From Isoetes taiwanensis (taxonomy: Eukaryota; Streptophyta; Lycopodiopsida; Isoetales; Isoetaceae): 64,000 bases of DNA. The notes beneath the pieces are model-generated. The model was not told the origin of the DNA. It did no database searches and worked only from the letters and a program-made list of their open reading frames with translations. Location: positions 5,311,310-5,375,309 of the forward strand of contig JAJEKV010000025.1 of the NCBI GenBank assembly GCA_021234155.1, written 5' to 3'. This document shows, one piece after another, positions 36,930 through 48,990 of this stretch. Each line of letters begins with the position of its first letter. The first letter of the stretch is position 1. The position numbers and the translations under genes were made by a program.

Positions 36930-38601
36930 CTATAAGTGCAAATTGATGGCAAAGCAAGTCATCTTTGGGATCAAAATCCTCCACCGATATTTAGGCCTTC
37001 CTTTCCTAGGACTAACATAATGTTTTTCAGCAAAAAATTGAGGAGCCATCGACTTCTCGGTACTACTAACCACATCATCAACTTCCTGGGTGTTATCAAG
37101 TCTCTCCACATAGACTTAGGTAGCTATCCATCTTTCGCCCATCGAGGATATGTCTATTTGTCCCAATAATCCATGTACCGTGTCCAATAATCTATCAATA
37201 CAAGGTTGGTATCATCAGTCCAATAATTGATGTATTCGTAAAATGCCGGCCCAATGTGCTTTGCAATGAATCCACCTCAAAAAGGCTTAAGAGCTTTTGG
37301 TTGACCCCCGGAATCTTAGGGTTTACTATTCTCATCTTCGTGCCATATAGGTACTCCCTCATCCGCCTCCATTTATCATCTGAAGGTCTCATCTTCCATT
37401 GTATTATTGGCTTATTTCCCATGACCCAAAAAGTGTACTGAAGAGGTCTAGATTGACCTTCCATATCAAGAGCATAACCTTCGATACAATTCTTCCAATC
37501 AGACACCTCTTGTATGATCAACCCTAGGTGAAATGTATTCATTAAGAACTTCTATTAGTCTACAGTTTGAGATTTCAACTGCGCACTATACTTCCCAAAC
37601 AATGCATCCACATCCTCATGAGTATGTCCAGGCATTAAGAACCCTAAATTCACTCTTTCAAAGGCACCCACAGCTGTCAAATAAGATAGGAATGGGAACA
37701 TATACCTATTTTTATTTTGTCCAACACAATTGTCAAGTTGGAGGAGGAACTTTGGAGATAGATCTCGAGGTTGGGGACGTGAACCTGAGGCTCCAACATG
37801 TTCAGAAGCACCTGACTTCCTAAACCTTGCCTTAGTAAACTTCTCTAAATTATTAGGCTTTCTATCCAACAATGCACTGAAGAGTGGTTGGCTACCACCT
37901 CCAGGGTTGTGAAGGTCACCAGAATAACCACTCTCATAGTTCCTCAAGCACCTAATCACACTTCCAATATGAAAATCAGGATCATCACTCCATAATTGCA
38001 AACTAAAATGCCCATAATAAATTGGCACTACTATTGCACCTGTCAGAGAGACTTGCATAGGATAAGCTCTATTGATTCGCTTGGGTATGTAACTATACTG
38101 TGGCAAACAAGTCTTCGATTGATCCATCTTGTCATGTATAATACAAACATAGTTATTGGGTTCCAAACATGATAACGTTCTCCACATCCAATAAGTGGAT
38201 CTACATGATAGTTGGTCTGTCATGTGATCTTTTATTTGCTCCCTTATCTTAGCCCTTTGGCTTGGTTGCCTGGTTTTATCCAAAATCTCTTTCAACTTAG
38301 CACATAAGTTGCACTTTGCAAAGTTGTTCCAAATGTCTATATAGTGACATGCTTGAAGTGCTTGCTCCATAGTCTATTGAAGCTGGATTGAGATATCGCA
38401 AGTACCATTAGATCTCGAAGAAAAGCATTCACTTCCTTCAATATACTCTTTTGTGTACAATGGGGATGACAATCTCTTCTCGACAACTGTTTTTCCCTGT
38501 TGATTTTTCCTACCTTTATGTGGAATATTCCCAGCATTGAATTCAACATATTTATCAAAAACCTTCCTAGCAGCCAAGATCCTAGAAGTTGGCCTCAACA
38601 T
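36930..38601 (-). pseudogene. DUF7869-like protein gene with frameshifts
   Basis: Minus strand. The main open frame (38370-37555, 271 residues) has FAKCNLCAKL (a Cys pair), CIIHDKMDQSKT, LQLDNCVGQNKNRYMFPFL and MPGHTHEDVDALFGKY. The spaced D, D and ED recall an RNase H/DDE-like fold, and the last two strings match the DUF7869-type family as I know it, whose function is unestablished. The preceding part is in other frames (38601-38374, then 38558-38337 with SQSSFNRLWSKHFKHV), and the C-terminus continues at 37542-37195 and about 37110-36930 (stop at 36930-36932). At least three frame changes occur, so it is broken or mis-sequenced. No TIRs were found around it. Confidence 0.65.
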
Positions 38602-39104
38602 GCCATTATTTCTATGTAATGCAATTTTGCTCCCCTTTGCATGACTTGCTTGCCAATTTTGCCAAGATGAAATTAGAATGCCATGAATCTATATCCATGC
38701 ACCTTTACATATCCATGCCCCTAGCAAAGGAGTATCTTTTTTTTTTTCTTTGATATTTTTCATCTTGAAGTACAAGCTCATGAATGGAGTACATGTAAGC
38801 CCTCCTCTCATCACAAGTATACTCTTAGAAGGTGGTTCTTTCTTCCATCAATTCATCAATTTCAAACTTCTAAATACAATTAGCCCTCAAGAACTCAATG
38901 TTCGCAAAGCCTTCTCTGTTAGTCTTCAACAAGTGACTAGAGTACAACCTGCTCAATCAAAATGCCAAATCATTTTTTACATGCTTTCAACCCAAGGCCC
39001 CGCAAAATACAACAAAGAAAACAAAATCCACTAGAGGTCATCCGTGCACGAGGGCCTCAACTAAAAACCAAATCACATCAACCAAGTATGAAACAGTAAA
39101 TAAG

Positions 39105-39292
39105 GGTGGGTGGGTGGGGCCAAACCCTAAGACGAAGATGCTAAAATGAGGAGATGATGAAGAACAAAGGAACGTGAAAGGATAGGAAGCATAAGGAAAA
39201 AGACAAATTAACTAACTAACCAACCAACTACTTCCGTAGTTCTAGAATTTCATTTACCTTCTAATCTGCGAAACGAAGGTAAATGCCATTTC
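39105..39292. repeat. Dispersed repeat, copy 1
   Basis: Matches 54977-55160 in direct orientation over about 185 bp (CCAAACCCTAAGA, GAAGCATAAGGAAAAAGA, CGTAGTTCTAGAA), with small indels. The identity of the parent element is unknown. Confidence 0.75.
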
Positions 39293-39573
39293 TAGAACCA
39301 CTACAGAGCAACATGACAAGAATGCTGAAACAGAGCCAGAGCGAAGGGGCAATGTAAATGGGTAAAAAGAAAAAGTTGGAATAACTTGGAATTGTATAGA
39401 TAACTTGGCATGAGAAGCATAACTTAAGCAATCACAAGTGCTATTATGAGAAGCTGAAAGTTGCTCACCTAACTATGCACGAAAGACAAGTTAATAAATG
39501 CCACCAAAGCATGCTAATATAGAAAGACCAAGAGCCTTAACACCTTCCATTCTCAAACATGAGTATTTATCTC

Positions 39574-39825
39574 ACGATCCATATCACATTCCCAATAATG
39601 TGCACCTCTATCCGAAAGCACAATAACAAAGGTAAGAACCACAACTACTACAACTACTATAGCGAGCACATGCTAACAATAATAATACCAACATGTTTAA
39701 CGATTCATTTCACATTCCCAATAATGAGCATCTTTATCTGAGTACAATAACAAAGGGAAGAACCACAACTACTACAACTACTATAGCGAGCACATGTTAA
39801 AAATAATAATACCAACATGTTTAGT
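39574..39825. repeat. 126-bp tandem repeat, two copies
   Basis: Copies at 39574-39699 and 39700-39825. Both contain CACATTCCCAATAATG, ACTACAACTACTATAGCG and ACCAACATGTTTA. Confidence 0.85.
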
Positions 39826-40379
39826 ACTCAAAGATCCTGACACATACCAACATATTATGGCCCGCTCTTCAACTAAAAAGGTTACAGTGTTTTAAACATC
39901 TTTGATTTGATATAGAAGCAAACAGAGAATGCCGAGAAACTTTACAAACTAAACCATTGAAACTTCCAACACATTTCGCTTATGCGAAAAAAAAATTCGA
40001 AAAAAAAATTTTATTTTATTTTTTATTTTTATTTTCGTGTTTAAAACTAAAGGTTTCGCTTACGCGGAAAAAAATTCGATTTTTTTTTTTGAACTGTTGA
40101 AGGTTTTCCTGGACAGAATTAGAATAGAATCTTCTTTTTTATTTTGGGAGGGGGTTGGGACCCGTGCCAAGGGAATGCCGTATCTTACGCCGCATGCGGC
40201 GTTCCCTTCCCGCAAAATACTATTCCTTTTCCGTTTGCGTTTTTCCTTGGGAGATGAAGAGGGAATTTTTGAAATGTTATACTGGCCATAGCAGAGTCTG
40301 CGCGCCCCTACAGAACTCTATCGTAGAAGCTTGGACCAGGACTATCTCCAACATCTCTGAACTCTATTAAACCTCTTTT

Positions 40380-43335
40380 CGGCAGGGCATCGAAATGCAT
40401 CTTTGAAGATGGGAAGCAGCTCTGTCTAGAAACGCCTATACTATTTTTGCATTTTCATATTCTTTAGATGAATGGCTTTTGAAAATGAGCGAAGTCGGGC
40501 TTGGAGCATACAGACAGGAAGTGATACATGCTTTGTGACAGGTCGAAATGGAGCCATAGGTCAAACCGTTCTGCATTTGTTAGTATTCTGTTATAGATTC
40601 TATTACCATCACTGCTATGTCTTCAGGGATTGATTTAGGTATTTGTCTTCAAGGTTGCTCTTTTTCTCTAGAAGATGATAAGCCATTCTTGAGTTGCTTA
40701 CTCATAATTTTCTGTAACTCCGGATTTGCCTAAGAACTTCAAGTTCTGGTTTCTGCAGCCACAGGTAACGAGGCAAGCAGGGATGAATGAGCAATAGAGA
40801 GCTATCTTCAAAGATACATTTCACCCAGTGCCAAATGCAAGAGACAATTATGGTAAGCTTGATGTTTGCAAAGAATCTCATTGAGTGGATAGAAATTTAA
40901 GAGTCTAAAATTGTGTTGCCGATTGGACATGGTAAAGTATACACTGTCTTAGATGCACTGCAAGGTTATGTACTTCTGCACTGCAAGGTTATGCGCTTCA
41001 TTTCGTATTCTGAGGTTAGTTGCTGCTGGCATGGAGTCATTTCACCTAGATTTTCTACATCTTAGGAGTTGTCTAATGTTAAGCTTCATCTGTTAATCCT
41101 CATAGCAGCATATTTGTATAGCATCAGCAGCTAAGTATGAAGAAACAAACAGCTAGCCACCAGTGGAGGTCCATGAAACAGTAAGTATTGTGATTACTTG
41201 CATCAAAGGGCATATTTGAGCACCATCGGCCTGCATTGAATTAAATATGAAGTTATTCTGCTCATTTCTTTCTTAAAGAGAATGTTTAACCACGGGGAAA
41301 TTCAAAGTCCGGTTTTGCTTTTCTATTTGTCTATTTGCTAATAGAACTAATTCGCCACATCACAAGCGATCTAGCAAGGACTTCTCTGGTACTTCAAATC
41401 CACTTATGGATCCAAGTAACTTCACGACGGATCCCAAACTTCACTTGAAATTTGGAATTAGGTTTTGCTTTATCTTTAATTTATTTATTTGTTATGCATC
41501 AGAAGCTATCTAGCAAGGACTTCCTCTAGTATTTCAGCAGTATTGAAATACCTATCTAGCAAGGACTTCCTTTCGTATTGCCAGATCTAACCTTTTCGCA
41601 GACTAACGGTAGGGCATATCTATGGTAAATGCACGCCGCAGTTGAAGCCGCCGAATTTGGCGAAGTCTTTTGCGCATTCGCTATAGATTTGGGTTCAAAA
41701 TTTAGGGGCCAACTGGCTTTGAGGTCCATAATAAAATGGAGACAAATCCAACAAAAAACTACATCTATGTACATGGGTCCGGTGTTGTAGCTACGGAATA
41801 TAGGTTAATCAAGCTTTTGTCGGGGAAGGTATGGTCTTGGATTAAAGCTGGAGGTAAGTCAATCAAGAGTAGCATTTTGGATTCACCTTCAAATTCTTTG
41901 TTAATGGATTCTTCGTCCTTAATCATTTTCTTTTTCTTATTTTTCCACAGCTTCTTACTTGAAAGGAGGTAACTGTATTTAGAGACAAGGTATATTGAAC
42001 AATTGGAACTTGCAATGTGTGGAAATAAAGATAAATATGATGCTAAGGAATGCACTTATGCTTTTCAACCTACTGAGAAATCAAGGGCCAGATTCATTTT
42101 GAATTGGCCATCACAGGCCGTAGTCTCAATCACCTAAACGCACTGTAGACCGAGGCCAATCCGAGACTTTCTGTTTAAAATATATGTGTCTACAAGGTTA
42201 TTAGTAATACTCTTGGTGTCTACTTTCTTAGACTTTATGCTGAGATAATTTCTAAACTGTTGTAGGTCTACAGAACCTTCGCGGAACTTGAAGCATTGGA
42301 GCCAGAGTCCCGTTGATTCGAATGAATGGCTAGAGGTGGTGGAAGCAAATGACATCTATGTTCTAGGGTAAGTTTCTTTTGACATTACATTGACGAGACT
42401 TCGATGTTAGGCTTATAGCACTCTTGAACTTGGCCTTTCAGCTTTTAAGAAATTGCTCTTTTAAGCGCTCATAATGTCCTTGGTCTACTAGATGAAGTCC
42501 TGCAGACCAAATAAGAAGGTTTAAGTTTTTTCTGGATGGTGATTTTGGATGGAATAAATGCCCCAGCATCACCTACAGTAAACTTGCTTATGACTGACTT
42601 TCAGATATGAAATTGATCAAGTTGAAAATAAAGTTGGCAAATGCAAGTCACCTATAGAAGGGCCCAAAAAAACTTGGTTGTTCTTCTCTTGATAAACTCA
42701 GCAACGAAGAACATAAATCATCTGACAATTTGTCTAGACAATGATATGATTGTGTTGACTGAAATATGTTAATGGGCTTCATCAAAAAGGATTCTCATGA
42801 GAGATCTCCATAACGATTTTGGTGTTATACGCCCAAAGCCAAAGGTAAACGTGAATTATTCTCAATAACCCTTAACTCATATTTTCCATTGCAGTGGCCA
42901 GAAACACATCTTTTTTATTTCTGCCAGAAACATGACTGTGATTGCAATTTACTGATATTAGTATTGTAAATTTCATAATTGTTATAGTATCTAACGAATG
43001 TGTTATTAGAGGCCAAAATTATGTATTACTTTGGACATCCTCTATCACAAAGAATAACGTAGATTTTATTTTGAAGAATGTATGTTCATTTCAATTTTAT
43101 CGCATATACTCGCAAAGATACCGTAATTTGTAAAAATCGCTGAAGTGGGCCTAAGGGATGGACTTCAAAATGAGAAGGTTAATGTACCTTGCCAACATCA
43201 AAATTGAGCTTATTGAAGGCTTGCATCCCGCATCGCCAGCTTGTAGAAGCAACTAGCTTTGTTTCTCCAAAGTGGTTTCGCCAGCTAGTCACCTCCTCCC
43301 TCGTGAACTCGATGGTTTGATGCGATCAGAAGAAC
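40380..43335 (+). pseudogene. Gene-like exon fragments, family unknown
   Basis: Several short frames end in good donors. One from 41736 (ETNPTKNYIYVHGSGVVATE...) runs to a GTAAGT at 41852. Another after a TTGTAG acceptor at about 42265 reads NLKHWSQSPVDSNEWLEVVE... to GTAAGT at about 42368. Sequence to the left (40430-41200) looks like transcript leader or intron. This may be a host gene whose later exons lie at 45790-46555 and whose intron holds the LINE at 43.3-45.7 kb. I do not recognise the product, and the exons do not join in one frame with confidence. Confidence 0.3.
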
Positions 43336-45731
43336 GCAGTTTGTAAAGCAGGCCACATTCTCGATCCGTGTACCCTTTGCAGTGTTACTCACACAAGCAT
43401 CGGGCCATCCGGCGACACAAAGGCGCCGGGTCTTTGCCAAGCATCGTGGGGAGATGTTCGCCTACTGACACTCATCCTCAACCTTTGGCGCAGAGTGCTT
43501 CAAGGCCAGCCCAGCCTACGGGGACATCACACCCGGGCAGTGGGGAACAGACGGTGCAAAGAAATTTTATGACCCGGCCAGGACGCTGGCCCATACCCCC
43601 ACAGATGGCTCCCCCATTGGTTCTCGACGAGGATGTTGAGGAGGGCCTCGCAACGGCTAGCTAATGGGAAGGCGACCGACCTCGATGGTATGCAGCCGAA
43701 AGTTACCGGGCGGGCGTGGCGTACCGCCAGCCGGGTCCTCACTACCCTATTCAATGTAGCATTGCAGAGGGTTTCCTAATAAATGGACCACAAGTGGTTG
43801 TTCCCATTCACAAGGCTGGGCGATTCACACACCGGGCCCGCCAATTACCCCATTCCATCATGGTCAGCCTCAAGATTTGCCAAACCGCTATCGGCATTCT
43901 CGAAAGAAGCGCTGACCCGCCGGGCGAGGCAAATGATGTGCGAGCCCTCACACAAAGTAAAGCTGACCGCCACCAACCATTGACCATATCTTTACACCAG
44001 GGTAATCGATTGAAGATGTACCGAATCATCGATCGACTTGTATTGTCGCTTGTGGACTTCGCGAAAGGCTTTTGATAATGGTCCCCCTGAAAGTTGTGGG
44101 CTAGATCAAGGCTAACCGGGCTCCCGCCGCCAGCGTAATGCCATATACGTGTTGTGTGGCGAGAGTTGTTTTGGCAGATGCGTACCGGACGGCCAAGCAT
44201 TCACCAAGAGTATCGGTCCGCGTGGTTGCCCCTCTCGCCAACACTTTTGGCCTCTACATTAGCTGATCGCTAGAGCCCGGGCTATCGAGCATGGGGATGG
44301 CATACAGCTTTTGCACTGTCATCCGCCACCATCTATGCGACGATGTTGGCCTCCGCCGCCCACACCCCGCAAGCCTCACCACCCGATGCCCTAGACACAT
44401 TTTGTCGCCACGACATGCGCATTAACCCTGCCAAGACCGGGTGGTTCTCATATCCTTTCACGCCACCCCATGCCTCCTCGCGACTCACATATCGGGATGT
44501 ACCGTGGACGCCATGCCCACCTACAAGTACCTAGGGTGGAGTTCCCTCCTCGCCCGGGCCGAGGCGCCATCCTTTATCCGGGTGACAGTACAGGCCGAAA
44601 GCTTTATGCCATGCGCGTAACAACAAATACCGCAGTAGCTATATGATTGGGGCCATCACCACATCTCCTTCGCACCGGTCGAAATTGGCCCTTCAGACGG
44701 GTCGGTTTGGGGCCCTGGCCGCCTCTTTGCTTAATTGAATGACTTGAGCAGGTGCGTAAGGCATTTTGGCACGGCACTTGGGGTGAAACCTTCAGTCCCC
44801 TATCGACTCGGCCAGAAGTTGATTCTTTGCCGCTTCACGGCAGCCCTTGATAGACACACATCGCCTATTTTCGAAAAGTGGTTACTATGGGTGATGCTCT
44901 GGCCCCCGTGACTGGCTTACACCGTGGCCATGAGTCCGCAAAATGCTTAGGCCCTCGCTGGAGGGGTAAGAGAGATCGCTGGTTCGCCAGATGGAACGCG
45001 GCAGAGCACGAGGCAAGATACCGGGCGCAAATGTCGATCGCGACAGCCCACGGGAGTACCTAGATGCTTGTTTCGGCAAGCTCAGGGACCCCATTGCTCT
45101 AGAGCAGTCAAAATGGCCCATTACAAGGAGCACATCAACCCCGGTGAAAGAAGCCCGGGCCCACAAACTTACTACCTCCTCCCAGCGTTCTCAAAAGCCA
45201 GACTCATTGCCTCCATTCGCACGTGTGCCCACCATCTTCGCATCGGTGATCTGCAGGTGGATTGGGGAGCCCCGCCGTGACGTGCCACAAGGCCTGCCAA
45301 ACGGGTGCCATTGAGGATGAGTCTCACACTTTCCAGTGAGTTGCCCGTCACGATCCGCCGATATCGCCCCTTAGTACGGACGGACGCTGCCCTTGCATTT
45401 GCCGATGAACACACCACGCCGGGACGCGGCCTCGGGTCATACATCCAGAGGTAATCGACCGCGGAGGTCACCTTTTGCCCCGCTACCGTCAGTTCAATAC
45501 TAGGCACTATGGGGTGGTGCATGATCGTATATATTGGGATGTTTCAAGCATTTTATATGATTAGCACAGCTTTGTCACAGGTTGATTGTCGCCACGGTTT
45601 TTCCTCGAAACCCTTCGGGCTGGGTTTTTAATCCGGGCAAGAATCCGCTTTGCCGCTGCTTTTATTGGGTCCCATAGACCGATTGGTCTCCGTGGACGAT
45701 AAAAGTACCTTCCTTCCTTCCTTCCTTCCTC
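43336..45731 (+). mobile_element. Decayed LINE, same family as LINE 1
   Basis: Plus-strand frames show QGNRLKMYRIIDR and LVDFAKGF (RT motif with the first Asp, about 44020-44070), HTPQASPPDALDTFC and RINPAKT (motifs after YADD, about 44365-44430), and REYLDACF with ALEQSK (about 45050-45110), also present in LINE 1 at 3.3-3.5 kb. GC content is markedly higher than in the flanks. The copy ends with GGTCCCATAGACCGATTGG, then GGACGATAAAAGTA and a CCTT microsatellite. Frames are heavily broken. Confidence 0.75.
45708..45731. repeat. (CCTT)n microsatellite tail of the LINE
   Basis: Six CCTT-type units directly after GATAAAAGTA. It is the positional equivalent of the GAAA, GAATA, GATA and poly(A) tails of the related copies. 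Confidence 0.8.
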
Positions 45732-46555
45732 CTCTTTACTTTTATGTATTTTGTTATTTATTCCTCTTGGTAATACTAATTGGCATTCATTCTTGATATT
45801 TCTCCTAGCTTGCAGATGCAAAGGATGTAATGGAAGGCATAAAGTCCCTAGAGAAATGCAGGTTTCCTATCTTAATCCTAATCATAAGGTGCATGTCCCC
45901 CATGTCCCAACTTTTTTTATGTGTGAAGTGAATGTGTTGAAGCAAAGGAGAACTTGCGCTTGTTGATAAATCTCAATGCTTGCTTGGGATTGATTGGGGT
46001 TTGAGGCAGCTATTGCTGCTGGTGCAAAGGTAGTAGCTATGTTCGCCACATCATCATAAACTTTTATAAAGGAAAATATCAATTGCAGCATTGCTGGAAG
46101 TCTTGCACATTACAAGCAACAAAATTCAAAAGAACGTGGCTGAAAAATACTGTCTATCTCTTTGTGTGGAAGCTCGATTATGTGGATCTGTGGCATTGCT
46201 ATATAGTGTATTTTCTGGCTTGAAAGGTGTATTGCAGCCTAAAGTGGCACTCCAATTCTCTGTAATAGGTCTAGGCAAGCATTCAGGTCATTCAATCCAT
46301 TTTCTGCCAGCATGTTTTTTAGATATTAGAATGTGAACAGCCCATATCTGTGATAATACGGGTAATGACAATATTTATTAGAGTGAAATACCGTGCTTAT
46401 TTCTTTTCTAATCTAAAAGTCATTTGTTTGTATTTTAAAAATATATTGTCTGGTCTTGCTGTGAAACTCATAAGGTTGTTCCCTATAAATTTGCAGTCAA
46501 CAAAAGACGCGGTTGGGCTTGCTCACCTGATTGGCTTTCCAGCTTATGATTAAGG
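45732..46555 (+). pseudogene. Downstream exon-like fragments, family unknown
   Basis: Plausible exons are 45818-45860 (after TTGCAG; encodes DAKDVMEGIKSLEKC), 46091-46230 (NVAEKYCLSLCVEARLCGSVAL) and 46497-46555 (after TTGCAG; STKDAVGLAHLIGFPAYD then stop). They lie on the same strand as the fragments at 41.7-42.4 kb and could be later exons of that gene. Residue composition is protein-like but I recognise no domain. Confidence 0.3.
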
Positions 46556-47680
46556 TACCAGCTTTTATTTGCAAATGGCTCTTGCATAGCCAACTCTTTG
46601 CTAAGAATATCCTAATACCACTCTTTGGAGATCTATTTCTCGTAAAAGGTAATCACCGATTGTCATAGTGCATAAATTGAGTTTTGAAGGTAGATGAATT
46701 CGTAAAATGATTTCATTTTCAATACCAATCGCTTCTCTCGCCTCTTTTCCTTTTCCTTTTAATAACCGCTTTGTTCGCCCTTTGTTTATATATCCATTAG
46801 CTTTGCACTAGAGCACGATAAATAGATCTTCATATAGGAAGATGCTCGCATTAATTTGTGTTGCTTGAAATGTGTCTTCCGCCTATCTAATGCGTGAGTT
46901 GTTTTGTTGTAGGTTCAGATTTGTTTACGCCAAGCATGGTGCATTTGTATCCTCATAAAATGCAAGAATTTACATATTTAGATATTCATTTTTATGGTAG
47001 AAAGTTGTATAATATGTTTTAGTACAACATATCATTTTTAGAAATCTCCATAACTTTAATGGTGCTTTTTGTAATTGGATGATTGCTTCTCACTCTTAAT
47101 AGTCATGTACATGGGTCTTCTAATAAGGTCCCTCTCTTTATTGACATGTTTTTGAACTAAGTTTAACAAGACAGATATCATACTTAGAGCTACAACATCT
47201 TTATGCGATAATGTGAATCTACTCAAACCATTTTTAATATCTAAAATTCTAGGTTTTATGTCTGTGCAATATTTTTTCTAATTATATTCTTCAATGAGGC
47301 AAGGCATTAGATCATTTGATGCACATTTAGCCCATAATAAACATAATAAAAAAATTATTTTCAACCATGCTATAAACCTTATGAAAGCAATCTTAATAGC
47401 TAAACCAAATGATAATTGATCAATGTAGCATTTAAACGTTCAGAATTGAGAGATATTGACAACCATCAACCCTAAACCGATGCTCTAAATACTATGCCCC
47501 CATTACGCCTACCCATTCTTTTTTCACCCTATCCATAAAAAGGTAGGAATAATGGAAAGCATAATGTTTACCATCCCATAACCCCTAAATTCTTCACACT
47601 TTGCACTCCATTACATCTATGGACACAATTTTGGTGTATATATTTTTATTCCACTTACGAACTCTATTACGTCTACCCAT
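46556..47680. other. AT-rich stretch, possibly the body of a Helitron-like element
   Basis: No supported gene. It precedes the Helitron-like 3' end at 47729. I found no convincing 5' TC terminus. Confidence 0.35.
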
Positions 47681-47700
47681 TCCAGGCATCCATGATTAAT

Positions 47701-47730
47701 GCCCGGCATCGCCGGGCACACGTTTCTAGT
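47701..47730 (+). mobile_element. Helitron-like 3' terminus
   Basis: GCCCGGCATCGCCGGGC (47701-47717) forms a 7-bp-stem hairpin. It is followed 8 bases later by CTAG and a T (47726-47730), the layout of plant Helitron 3' ends (GC-rich hairpin, then CTRR, insertion before T). Coordinates cover only the terminus because the 5' end is undetermined. Confidence 0.55.
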
Positions 47731-48525
47731 AGGTTTTTAAAGGAATATGATGTGTGATGAGGTGGCCAACTTTGGTGAGGTGGATGATGACATGGCATGG
47801 TGACATGGCAAAGATCTTTTCCCCTAGTCAACAACTTGTGTGAGATGGAAAACAAAATGGTGGATGACATGTATGGTGAGGTGGCATTTTTGGTGAGGTG
47901 GATGATGATGTGGCATAATTATATGCACTTTTGGCACGAAATCTTAAAATGCTTAGACCAATTTGGCCCGAGTGTTTTTTGAAATGAGGGCTTTTCTCCC
48001 TCCTTTTTGCTTTAGAGAGAGAGTGTGCCCTATTGGCCATTAATATGCCAATTTCAATAGGGATTTATGGAAATAGTGGATGTGTGATGGAGTGTGTGTT
48101 GTTCTTGACTAGGAGATAGATTAAGCCATTTTGGATTCGAACAATGGTGAGTAAAAGGAGGCAATTGGAGTCAAGACGTTCCTCAAGGTATAGACCATGC
48201 CAAAAAACTTGAATGAATATCTTACTTCTTAGGGGGTCTTCCAATCTTTATCTTGCCATAGAGCTTCCTTATGTTGACCCTGCACTACATTTTGACCTTC
48301 AACCCTTCTTTGCAATACTTCAAATGAGAGTCCTTGCTTGGTTCTTCAACTTGAAGTTGCTTGAATTGTCTTGAGGATGCGACTTGGTATATATGCACAT
48401 ATTTCAAAGAAATTGTTAGCCATCAATGAGAAATGTCAATTGCTCTTCTATGTCGCCAATTTGTGGCATCATGCTAAAAAAAGAAACATACCGATCTGCC
48501 AATTCTTTTGATCTCGAAAAGTAAT
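47731..48525. other. Stretch with no supported gene
   Basis: It contains a short internal duplication around GGTGAGGTGGATGATGA (47775 and 47893) and, at 48362-48473, a block of about 110 bp that recurs at 54204-54303 in direct orientation, on the other side of the Gypsy remnant. Confidence 0.45.
48362..48473. repeat. Repeat flanking the Gypsy remnant, left copy
   Basis: Matches 54204-54303 (GAATTGTCTTGAGGATGC, AGAAATTGTTAGCCATCAAT, CTATGTCGC). Too short to be a full LTR, but it may be an LTR relic or a separate dispersed repeat. Confidence 0.7.
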
Positions 48526-48990
48526 CATTTAAGTGAGTTGCCTTGTATGGAAAGGTGATAGGCAACCTTCGTGACTTTGGAAATGAAAAAATAGAGCAGG
48601 TTTGTGTGGATATGGTCAACAAATGGAGGATGAAGATGGGACTGTTGATGCACCTGCATGACAAATGAATCATTAAAAGCACTTGAGCTCTCATTAAGTT
48701 GCCCTTTTAATGTGAAGGTGATAGGCAACCTCGTGAACTTTGAATGGTATGAAAGAGTGCAGTTTGTGTGGATATGGTCAACAAATGAAGGGTGGAAATG
48801 GAGTTGCCGATGCACCTACATGACAAATGAATCATTAGAAGCTCTTCACCATCATTAAGTTGCCCTTTGATGAAGGTGATAGGCAACCTTAGAATTTTGA
48901 ATGGTATGAAAGAATACAAAATCTGAATGAAAATGGCCAACTTGTGAAGAATGAGGATGGACTTGCTGGTGCATCTGCATGGAACCAAGT
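48526..48990. repeat. Tandem repeat of about 165 bp, three copies
   Basis: Units start near 48526, 48692 and 48853. Each has AAGTTGCC, GGTGATAGGCAACC, a GAATGGTATGAAAGA-like stretch and GATGCACCTGCATG. The overlapping minus-strand frames are repeat translation. It lies just 3' of the Gypsy pol remnant in that element's orientation. Confidence 0.8.

Larger units (their letters stand above)
38602..40380. other. Intergenic stretch with repeats
   Basis: It holds a block at 39105-39292 that recurs at 54977-55160, a 126-bp tandem repeat (39574-39825), A/T homopolymer-rich sequence (39985-40092) and a 16-bp palindrome at 40187-40202. No supported gene. Confidence 0.5.

Noticed and set aside
37533-37912. 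Plus-strand ORFs of 60-96 codons
   Set aside because: Antisense to the DUF7869-like gene, whose minus-strand frame has recognisable motifs.
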